DNA of 57,447 nt from Bacteroidota bacterium (GTDB lineage: Bacteria > Bacteroidota > Bacteroidia > Bacteroidales > F082), in assembly GCA_023396415.1 (NCBI GenBank), contig JAEWWJ010000102.1, positions 1 to 57,447 of the forward strand, in the 5' to 3' direction. Every line of letters begins with the position of its first letter. Within the stretch, counting starts at the first letter, position 1. The position numbers and the translations under genes were made by a program. This document shows, piece by piece, positions 1 to 7,031 of the stretch. The notes under the pieces were generated by a model, which saw nothing but the letters and a program-made list of their open reading frames with translations, was not told the DNA's origin and ran no database searches.

Positions 1-84
1 GAAGACAGATCAATCAGTTACACCGTTGTTGGTGTTCGCTTAGACATAGCTCCTGTGGCTCTTGTCATTCAACCTATGAAATAG
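1..84 (+). CDS. C-terminal tail of an unidentified protein (partial)
   Basis: An open frame enters from the left edge and ends at TAG 82-84, giving 27 residues that finish in LVIQPMK. The alternating hydrophobic pattern would fit the last strand of a secreted or outer-membrane protein, but this is too short to name a family. The ATG of the SusC gene follows 26 bases later without a terminator, so the two are probably co-transcribed. Function unknown. Confidence 0.55.
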   Translation, partial: EDRSISYTVVGVRLDIAPVALVIQPMK

Positions 85-110
85 TTTAATTAATAATAAA
101 AGTGCACAAA

Positions 111-3017
111 ATGAAAAAAAATGTACTGCTATCATGCATCCTTACATTGCTCATCGGTTCACTCTTTGCGCAAACCATCCCCATTTCGGGAACTGTTACC
201 TCGGCCTCCGATATGCTGCCCATTCCCGGAGTTACTGTGCAGGTAAAGGGCACTTTGCAAGGAACCACCACCGATTTGGATGGGATTTACTACCTCAACG
301 CCCCTGCAGATGGAACATTGGTGTTCACTTTTGTAGGAATGAAAGCCGTTGAAATGGCCATCAACAAAAAAACAGTCCTCAACGTTGTGATGGAAGAATT
401 AAATGTTGATTTGGGCGAAGTGGTGGTGGTGGGTTACAGCTCATCCAGCAAGAAGCTCATCTCCAGCTCGGTAGGTGTTGTTCAAGGAGAAGAATTGAAA
501 AACGCACCCGTCCGCACCATCGAAGGGGTGCTGCAAGGCAAAGCCGCCGGTGTTTCTATCAACATCAACTCGGGAACTCCCGGCGGACAAAACTCCATCA
601 AACTCAGAGGAGGAAGCTCCATCAACGCCAGCAACCAACCTTTGATTGTGGTGGATGGTGTACCGATGTTGACCGGAAGTTTTGGACAAATTGGGTACAG
701 CGGACAAGAAATTGATGCGCTTTCCGACCTCAATCCCAACGACATTGAATCGTTCACCATCTTAAAAGACGCTTCATCCACAGCTATTTATGGTTCAAGA
801 GCTTCCAATGGGGTGATCCTCATCACGACCAAAAAAGGTAGTTTTCAAAAAACCAGCGTCAATCTTAACACCTCTTATGGTTGGCAAACCCTTCCTCAAG
901 AACGCTTGCCCGAGCTGCTGAATGCCGCACAATGGAATGAGTACAAAGGAACCAATGTGCAAGGCGTTGATACCGATTGGATGAAAGAAATTCTGCAAAC
1001 AGCACCCACCTCCAACACCGAACTATCGGTGAGCAGTGGCAACGACAAAACCCGTCTTTTCATTTCGGGAAACTATTACAGCCAGGATGGAACTGTAAAA
1101 TCAACACGTTATGACCGCTATAGCGGACGGTTGAATGTGGATCACAAACTGCGCGATAACCTCAGCATCGGCGCCAACATCTCCATGAGCTATTCTACCA
1201 ACGATCGTGTTGAAGGCGACTATACTCTTTACGGCCCGCTGCCCAACGCCCTTTCAACGCCTGCCATTTATTCGGTGTACAATGCCGATGGCAGTTACAA
1301 CGAATCAGGTCCATATGCCAATCCGGTAGCTATTATCAATCACACTATCAATCAGGCATTTACTAACCGCAACAACGCCAATATTTACTTAGAGTATAAA
1401 TTCTTGAATGGTTTTTCCTTTACAAGCAAATGGGGCACCGACCAATACATCTTGCGCGAGCATGAATACGATCCCATTACTGTTGCTCAGGGAATGAAAT
1501 ACAACGGTTTAGGCATTGAAGCCAACACTACCGTGAGTAATTTTGTGAGCAACAACGTGCTACAATACCTAAAATCGGTTGGTAAAGTGCATCATTTTGA
1601 AGCACTTGCAGGCTATAGCCTCGAGAAATATTCACGCCGCAACAGCTACATCGAAGCCATTGACTTTCCGAATGAAAATTTCCAGTACATCACCTCAGCC
1701 GGAACCATCAGGGCGGCCTCTGCCTATGGCCTCGACAGGGGAATGAATTCTTTCTTCGGGCAGTTTAAATACAATTACAAATACAAATACATCCTTTCGC
1801 TCACTACACGTGCCGATGGTTCATCCAAGTTTGGCGAGAACAACCGTTATGGATATTTCCCCGCTGCATCAGTGGCTTGGCGTATGAAAGAAGAATCGTT
1901 TATGAAAGGCATTGAAGCCATCAGCGAACTGAAACTGCGCCTGAGCATAGGAAAAACAGGAAACGACGGCATCGGTGATTTTGCATCTCTCGGCCTGTAC
2001 GGCGGTGGCTACAACTACGCCCAACGTCCCGGAATTGCTCCTACACAACTCCCCAACCCCGACCTGAAGTGGGAAACAACCTTACAAACCGGCTTCGGAA
2101 TGGATCTTGGTCTGTTTGACGACCGCATCAGCTTGGTGGCCGACCTGTATTACAACCGCACCAACGACTTGCTGCTTGCCCGTCCGCTGCCTCCCTCCAC
2201 AGGATACAGCTCCATCACCTCCAATATCGGTGAACTCGAAAACAAAGGAATCGAACTGGTGCTCAACACCCAAAACATTAAAAAAGCCTTTACCTGGAAC
2301 ACCTCCTTCAATTTTGCAGCCAACCGCAATAATGTGCTTAAACTATACAATGGTCAACCCATTGACGACCAAGGCAGAGGCGGAAACCGCGTGCAGGAAG
2401 GCGAACCCATTGGCATCTTTTACGGTTACAACTGCCTCGGCGTTGACCCCACCACCGGGAAATTAGTGTATGAAGACATCAATAAAGATGGAAGCATCAC
2501 GGCCGAAGACCGTAAAAGAATCGGAAACCCCAACCCCGACTTCACCATGGGATTGACCAACAACTTTTCTTATCGCAACTTCGATCTTTCCATCTTTTTA
2601 CACAGCGTGGTTGGCAACGACATTTTTAACGGATCACGCATTTACTTAGAATCGGGAATGGGCGAAGACAACCAAACCACTGCTATTTTGCGCAGATGGC
2701 AAAAACCGGGCGACATCACCGACATTCCTAAAGAAGGCGATTCGTATAAATCATCACGTTTCATCGAAAACGGCTCCTTCATGCGCATCAAAAACGTGAC
2801 CTTCGGATACAACTTCCCTCAAAAAACACTCAAACCCATCAAGCTTAAAAGCTTGAGGATGTATGCCTCCGGCCAAAACCTGTTTACTTTTACCTCCTAC
2901 TCCGGTATGGACCCCGAAGTGAATTATTACAGCAACGACAATGTGGTGCTTGGCACAGATTTCTTTACCTATCCACAGTCGCGTACCATTACAGTAGGTG
3001 TCAACATCGGCCTTTAA
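111..3017 (+). CDS. SusC/RagA-family TonB-linked outer membrane transporter
   Basis: A 968-residue outer-membrane importer that takes up a bound ligand with energy from TonB. Visible in order: signal peptide (about 1-22, ending SLFAQ), a carboxypeptidase-regulatory-like domain (about 25-105, with VQVKGTLQGTTTDLDG), a TonB plug (about 115-225, with SSTAIYGSRASNGVILITTKKG), then a long beta-barrel ending in TITVGVNIGL. Length is normal for SusC. I chose ATG 111; an in-frame GTG at 102 would add three residues before a run that already looks like a signal peptide. The SusD partner starts 9 bases after the stop. The ligand cannot be told from sequence: no glycosidase or peptidase is linked in the visible part of the locus. 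Confidence 0.95.
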   Translation: MKKNVLLSCILTLLIGSLFAQTIPISGTVTSASDMLPIPGVTVQVKGTLQGTTTDLDGIYYLNAPADGTLVFTFVGMKAVEMAINKKTVLNVVMEELNVDLGEVVVVGYSSSSKKLISSSVGVVQGEELKNAPVRTIEGVLQGKAAGVSININSGTPGGQNSIKLRGGSSINASNQPLIVVDGVPMLTGSFGQIGYSGQEIDALSDLNPNDIESFTILKDASSTAIYGSRASNGVILITTKKGSFQKTSVNLNTSYGWQTLPQERLPELLNAAQWNEYKGTNVQGVDTDWMKEILQTAPTSNTELSVSSGNDKTRLFISGNYYSQDGTVKSTRYDRYSGRLNVDHKLRDNLSIGANISMSYSTNDRVEGDYTLYGPLPNALSTPAIYSVYNADGSYNESGPYANPVAIINHTINQAFTNRNNANIYLEYKFLNGFSFTSKWGTDQYILREHEYDPITVAQGMKYNGLGIEANTTVSNFVSNNVLQYLKSVGKVHHFEALAGYSLEKYSRRNSYIEAIDFPNENFQYITSAGTIRAASAYGLDRGMNSFFGQFKYNYKYKYILSLTTRADGSSKFGENNRYGYFPAASVAWRMKEESFMKGIEAISELKLRLSIGKTGNDGIGDFASLGLYGGGYNYAQRPGIAPTQLPNPDLKWETTLQTGFGMDLGLFDDRISLVADLYYNRTNDLLLARPLPPSTGYSSITSNIGELENKGIELVLNTQNIKKAFTWNTSFNFAANRNNVLKLYNGQPIDDQGRGGNRVQEGEPIGIFYGYNCLGVDPTTGKLVYEDINKDGSITAEDRKRIGNPNPDFTMGLTNNFSYRNFDLSIFLHSVVGNDIFNGSRIYLESGMGEDNQTTAILRRWQKPGDITDIPKEGDSYKSSRFIENGSFMRIKNVTFGYNFPQKTLKPIKLKSLRMYASGQNLFTFTSYSGMDPEVNYYSNDNVVLGTDFFTYPQSRTITVGVNIGL

Positions 3018-3026
3018 CCCTTAAAA

Positions 3027-4376
3027 ATGAAACATATGAAAAGGAATATCACCTTCATCCTTGTTATGGCCATCACCTTTGCATCATGCAGCAAAGTGCT
3101 TGATGTGAACCCAACAGCTTCGATTTCGAGCGACATTGCTTTGAAAGACAGCACAGGTGTAGAACGCGCCATCATTGGCACTTACAGCGGAATGCAAGCC
3201 GTTGGCATTTATAGCCGCAACGCCTCCATTGTAAGCGATTTGGCCGCCGACAATTTGGTTTGGACTGGAACCACACTCGAATATGGACAAATCCGAAACA
3301 AACCCATCCCTGCCGATAACGGTGTTCTTGATGGGATGTGGAATGCCTCCTACGATGTGATCAACCGCGCCAACAACATCATTACCAAGCTACCCACCAT
3401 TGCCTATAAATCGGAAAACGGAAAAAACGGCGTAAATGGAGAAGCGCATTTCATCAGAGCTTTGATGCACTATTACCTGTCCACCTTTTTCGGAAATATC
3501 CCCTTGCGTCTTCAACCCACCGTTGATCTCAGCAATATTGATCTCGCAAAAAGCAGTACCCTTGATGTGTATCAAAGCATCATCACCGATCTCGAAACCG
3601 CACTTCCACTGCTTCCGGCCAACAACATTACCGGAAGAGCTTCAGCTGCCAGCGGGAAAGCATTATTGGCAAAAGTCTATCTTGCTCATTTCCAACTTAG
3701 TGGCGAAGCCGCATCAGCTACCAAAGCCATTAACGTTGCCAACGATTTATTATCCAACAGCGCCTTTGGCTTGGCAACACCCTATGCCAGCCTCTTCGAT
3801 CCCGGTTCAACCAACAAGGAATCACTTTTCGAGATCACCTATGATGTTCAAAACTTTAATCGTTTGGCGCAGTATTACTACACCCGCGACCTCAACGGAA
3901 GGTACGAAGTTGCACCATCAACCGGCTTAATAGCTGCTTTTGAACCCGGTGATGCCCGATTGAGTGTTTCCATCCGTTACGACGAAAAAAACAATCCTTA
4001 CGGTGCCAAATACAATGATGTGGCCGGTGGCGTTGATAAGGTTTTTGTGCTTCGATTGGCTGAGTTGTATTTGATTCGTGCCGAAGCGATGGCCTATAGC
4101 AATGGCGACATTGGAACCATTCAAGCCGATATCAACACCATTCGTAACCGCGCCGGATTGGGCAACACCACCGCTGCCACATATCCGGCTTTGCAAATGG
4201 CCATTGACCACGAACGCAGATGTGAGTTTGCCTTTGAAGGACACCGTTGGCATGATCTGGTGCGTACCAAACGCGCTGCCGAAGTGCTGTCCATTGACGA
4301 AAAATATACCATCTTCCCCATCCCGCTCAGCGAGATACAAACGAACAATAAAATGATACAAAACCTCGGTTATTGA
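3027..4376 (+). CDS. SusD/RagB-family nutrient-binding lipoprotein
   Basis: A 449-residue surface lipoprotein that forms the lid of the SusC barrel and captures ligand. The signal peptide ends in a lipobox (TFASC), followed by the family's NPTASIS-type start. The N-terminal SusD-like part has the helical TPR-like segments (for example EAHFIRALMHYYL), and the C-terminal RagB part contains AELYLIRAEAMA and HERRCEFAFEGHRWHDLVR, both typical. At 449 residues it is on the short side for the family. Its stop TGA (4374-4376) overlaps the ATG of the next gene (4376) as ATGA-type coupling, so the three genes are one transcription unit. Confidence 0.95.
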   Translation: MKHMKRNITFILVMAITFASCSKVLDVNPTASISSDIALKDSTGVERAIIGTYSGMQAVGIYSRNASIVSDLAADNLVWTGTTLEYGQIRNKPIPADNGVLDGMWNASYDVINRANNIITKLPTIAYKSENGKNGVNGEAHFIRALMHYYLSTFFGNIPLRLQPTVDLSNIDLAKSSTLDVYQSIITDLETALPLLPANNITGRASAASGKALLAKVYLAHFQLSGEAASATKAINVANDLLSNSAFGLATPYASLFDPGSTNKESLFEITYDVQNFNRLAQYYYTRDLNGRYEVAPSTGLIAAFEPGDARLSVSIRYDEKNNPYGAKYNDVAGGVDKVFVLRLAELYLIRAEAMAYSNGDIGTIQADINTIRNRAGLGNTTAATYPALQMAIDHERRCEFAFEGHRWHDLVRTKRAAEVLSIDEKYTIFPIPLSEIQTNNKMIQNLGY

Positions 4377-5596
4377 TGAATACCATGAGAACAATGAAAA
4401 ATAAAATCTTTTTCTTACTGCTGTTGCTGCCCTTTGCATTTACACCATCGGGCTGCCAGAAATACGAGTTGGGCAGTCCGGCTGCCAGCACCCAAGCCGA
4501 CTTTACCTACACCCTCACCAACAATGGGAACGCGCCCTGCGAACTGATGATCACCAACAAATCGCTCAATGCCAAAGGTTACAGCTGGGATTTTGGCAAC
4601 GGTATCACTTCAACAGAAGAAAATCCGGTGGTGCAAATTACCAATCCAGGTATTTACACTATCAAACTCACTTGTACCCCTCAAACAGAGGTCCAGTACA
4701 ATAGCTTGGTGAAAACATTGGCCGTTAACGTGAAAGACCCACTCGCCGGTCAATCGCAGGTGCTGTATTTTACCTCGAGAAACCCATCAGGCGGCGGCGT
4801 GCATTTCGTAATCCTTAATGATGAAGCGCCTGTTGTTCAAGACTTTGAAACCGTAACTTTTTCGCGGCCCTATGGCATAGCTGTTGATTCTGTCAGCCGT
4901 AAGGTCTTCGTTTCAGATTACAGCGAGGGTGTCATCTATCGCTTCGATGCCGATGGTAAAAATCCGGTAAAAATTCTCGATGCCTCTGTCCCCGGTCAGG
5001 AAATTCTGGATTCACCCGAAGCTTTAATGATCATTGGAGACAAACTCTATTGGGGTCGTCCGGGTGGCATTTATCGCTGCAACCTCGATGGCAGCTCACC
5101 CGAAGTGTTCATCAGCACCGATGGCATCCGGCCGGAGTATCCTGTTGATATGCAATACGATGCTGAACGCGGAAAAATTTACCTCGTGAACGACAAAACC
5201 GACTTTACCGGTGGCTACTGGTCGGTCAACCTCGATGGTTCTGGGCTTACTGAACATGTGGTTGACATTGATGGCACTGCCCTTGAGGTGAACCTCGAAA
5301 CCGGAAAAGTGTATATGGCCGTTTATGGCTCTAGCCCTTCACCCATCGAAGAAAACGGCATTTATATGTGTAATCTGGACGGGTCATCACTCTTGAAAAT
5401 AGGTGAATATGGCAGCAAAGCCACCTGGGGTATTGGCATTGACACCCAACGCGACAAGCTTTTCTGGGGCTACAAAATTTCTAATTCAGCTCCCGATGGC
5501 AAAATTATCCGCAGCAATCTCGATGGTTCCGGTGTGGAAGACTGGGTGACGGGCGTAAGCCCCCACGCCATGGTCGTCAGCTGGATCAAGTTGTAA
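4376..5596 (+). CDS. PKD-domain plus YWTD-like beta-propeller lipoprotein of the SusCD operon
   Basis: A 406-residue predicted surface lipoprotein. The N-terminus has a hydrophobic signal and a lipobox-like SGC; residues about 35-120 form a PKD-type domain (SWDFGNG, then NPGIYTIKLTC). From about 130 to the end there are repeated blade motifs of the YWTD/NHL kind (for example LYWGRPGGIYRCNLDGS, KIIRSNLDGSG), consistent with a six-bladed beta-propeller. I start at ATG 4376, which overlaps the susD stop; the upstream TTG at 4373 is less likely. As the third gene of the locus it takes the place of SusE/SusF-type accessory binders, so a ligand-binding role on the cell surface is inferred. It is not homologous by eye to SusE or SusF. 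Confidence 0.8.
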   Translation: MNTMRTMKNKIFFLLLLLPFAFTPSGCQKYELGSPAASTQADFTYTLTNNGNAPCELMITNKSLNAKGYSWDFGNGITSTEENPVVQITNPGIYTIKLTCTPQTEVQYNSLVKTLAVNVKDPLAGQSQVLYFTSRNPSGGGVHFVILNDEAPVVQDFETVTFSRPYGIAVDSVSRKVFVSDYSEGVIYRFDADGKNPVKILDASVPGQEILDSPEALMIIGDKLYWGRPGGIYRCNLDGSSPEVFISTDGIRPEYPVDMQYDAERGKIYLVNDKTDFTGGYWSVNLDGSGLTEHVVDIDGTALEVNLETGKVYMAVYGSSPSPIEENGIYMCNLDGSSLLKIGEYGSKATWGIGIDTQRDKLFWGYKISNSAPDGKIIRSNLDGSGVEDWVTGVSPHAMVVSWIKL

Positions 5597-5603
5597 AAAA
5601 ACG

Positions 5604-5635
5604 AAAAACGCTGCCTCTGCAAGGCAGCGTTTTTT
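5604..5635 (+). terminator. Intrinsic terminator of the SusCD operon
   Basis: Perfect 13-bp stem (AAAAACGCTGCCT with AGGCAGCGTTTTT), 5-base loop, T-run on the plus strand and A-run on the other, so it can serve both the SusCD operon and the convergent mscS gene. Confidence 0.9.
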
Positions 5636-5660
5636 GTATAAAGCCATAGCTGATTGCATA

Positions 5661-6509
5661 TTAAGCTTTCGGGTTGCCAAACACATGCACATCCATTTGT
5701 GGGAAAGGAATGGAGATGCCTTCGGCGGCAAATTGGGTGTAAATATTTTTGTTCATCTCGAAAAAAACCGGCCAATAGTTTTCGGCATTCACCCAACAAC
5801 GAACGACGATATCCACTGAGCTGTTGTTGAGTTTCGACAGGGCTAAGAAAGGTTCAGGATCTCTCAAAATGCGACTGTCGGCATCAATGAGCCTCTGAAT
5901 CACTTTCTCTGCTTTATCATAACTGTCGCCATAGCCAATGCCAAACGTCCATTCCACACGGCGTGTGTCTTTTTTAGAAAAGTTGGTAAGCGAACCTGTC
6001 GCCAACCCTCCGTTGGGGATGATAATCACCTTGTTGTCAACAGAAGTGAGCAAAGTGTTGAAAATCTGAATCTCGGCTACTGTACCCATATATCCCTGTG
6101 CCTCAATGAAATCGCCCACCTTGAAAGGTTTAAACAACAAGATGATGACCCCGCCGGCCACATTTTGCAGTGTGCCTTGCAAAGCCAAACCAATGGCCAA
6201 ACCCGCAGCTCCCAACATGGCAATAAAACTGGTCATTTGAACGCCCACCATTCCTAAAACGGTGATGATGACCAAAATTTTCAGGGCAACGCTCAAGAAA
6301 CTTTTCAAAAATGAGCGCAATGAAGGTTCTACATCGCGACGCTCCATCAATCGAACAAGGGCAGATTTAAGACGGCCTACCAACCAAAACCCAACAATAA
6401 GGGCTAAAATAGCACCTAACAACTTAAGGCCATAGGTGATCGCCAATTGCGAGGCATAATGTGTGAGTGCTTCAAGCTGAAGCGGGAATTTTTCAATGTT
6501 TTCTTCCAT
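5661..6509 (-). CDS. mscS: MscS-family small-conductance mechanosensitive channel
   Basis: A 282-residue inner-membrane channel that opens under membrane tension and releases solutes on osmotic downshift; E. coli MscS is 286 residues. Three membrane segments are visible (about 25-45, 65-85 and 90-125). The pore helix carries the Gly/Ala-rich pattern GAAGLAIGLALQGTLQN followed by VAGGVIILLFKPFKVGD, the family signature. The cytoplasmic beta and alpha/beta domains follow (NGGLATGSLTNFS onwards). It stands alone, convergent to the SusCD operon, sharing the terminator at 5604-5635. A TACTTTTG element on the minus strand at 6701-6708 may be part of a distant promoter. Confidence 0.93.
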   Translation of the reverse strand: MEENIEKFPLQLEALTHYASQLAITYGLKLLGAILALIVGFWLVGRLKSALVRLMERRDVEPSLRSFLKSFLSVALKILVIITVLGMVGVQMTSFIAMLGAAGLAIGLALQGTLQNVAGGVIILLFKPFKVGDFIEAQGYMGTVAEIQIFNTLLTSVDNKVIIIPNGGLATGSLTNFSKKDTRRVEWTFGIGYGDSYDKAEKVIQRLIDADSRILRDPEPFLALSKLNNSSVDIVVRCWVNAENYWPVFFEMNKNIYTQFAAEGISIPFPQMDVHVFGNPKA

Positions 6510-6823
6510 AGTGATGGTGTTTTAATTTGTTAAAAGCCTTTAACCCTTTTCAAAAAATGTTTGATGCAGCACCAATTAGGCTGCGAACTTGGCCTTGTTA
6601 CAGGGCTGTTTTCCTGATGGAAAACTAAGGCAATGGGGTTCAAAATCTACAAAAAACGATAGGCAGAGAAATGATTTTTCATTCTGAACTACCAACCGGA
6701 CAAAAGTACTAAAAATTATCTTTTTGCTTTTTTAGAGGTTCACATACCCTAAGATCTATGAGTTCAAGCTATGAAAAGATACTTCTTTCACCAACAAAAA
6801 AGTCATGAAAAAAAGAAAAGCTG
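6510..6823. other. Intergenic region between mscS and the thr leader
   Basis: AT-rich divergent region. On the minus strand TACTTTTG (6701-6708) fits a Bacteroidota -7 box for mscS, about 190 bases from its start. No open frame longer than a few dozen codons that looks coding was seen, and no other RNA structure is evident. Confidence 0.4.
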
Positions 6824-6851
6824 TTGTTTTTCAAAAAATACTTTACATTTG
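6824..6851 (+). promoter_or_regulatory. Promoter of the thr operon leader
   Basis: TTG at 6824-6826, 17 bases, then TACATTTG at 6844-6851, which matches the Bacteroidota -7 consensus TAnnTTTG exactly. Transcription would start near 6857, about 15 bases before the leader peptide ATG. Confidence 0.6.
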
Positions 6852-6871
6852 ACGCACAAAAAATCTGAAAA

Positions 6872-6949
6872 ATGAATCATTTCGCCGGCACTACCTATAC
6901 TACTACCACTACCACAGGCCATTGTGTGGGAGGGAGTTATGAGGTTTAG
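6872..6949 (+). CDS. thrL: Threonine-rich thr operon leader peptide
   Basis: A 25-codon frame (ATG 6872, TAG 6947-6949) that starts MNHFAGTTY and then has six consecutive Thr codons; eight of 25 residues are Thr. It lies between a good promoter and an intrinsic terminator, directly before thrA-thrB-thrC. This is the design of attenuation leaders: ribosomes stall on Thr codons when charged tRNA-Thr is scarce. Unlike E. coli thrL there are no Ile codons, so sensing would be for threonine only. The codons for CVGGS (about 6921-6936) lie in the segment that can form the antiterminator. Too short for gene finders; identified by reading the sequence. Confidence 0.85.
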   Translation: MNHFAGTTYTTTTTTGHCVGGSYEV

Positions 6950-7012
6950 CCGGTTATCAAACGACATAAACACATCAGCAAAGCCTTCCGACCACATCGG
7001 GAGGCTTTTTTT
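6911..7012 (+). promoter_or_regulatory. Thr attenuator: pause, antiterminator and terminator segments
   Basis: Four segments can be traced. Segment 1 is CCACA (6912-6916), inside the Thr codons; segment 2 is TGTGGGAGG (6925-6933); segment 3 is CCTTCCGACCACA (6984-6996); segment 4 is the right terminator arm (6997-7008). 1:2 pair as CCACA/TGTGG. 2:3 pair through TGTGG/CCACA plus GGAGG with CTTCC-type pairing, and would use up the left arm of the terminator. 3:4 form the terminator. Ribosome stalling on Thr codons blocks segment 1 and frees 2:3; full translation to the stop at 6949 covers segment 2 and leaves 3:4. The pairings are seen by eye; no folding energy was computed. Confidence 0.75.
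6980..7012 (+). terminator. Intrinsic terminator of the thr attenuator
   Basis: 12-bp stem AAAGCCTTCCGA (6980-6991) with TCGGGAGGCTTT (6997-7008), one T-G wobble, loop CCACA, then a T-run. It ends 19 bases before the thrA ATG, so it can only act to stop transcription before the operon. Confidence 0.9.
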
Positions 7013-7031
7013 ATCATAATAAACAACGCTT

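Noticed and set aside
3927..4439. 170-codon minus-strand frame over the susD end
   Set aside because: Antisense to susD and the next gene, with no recognisable protein features.
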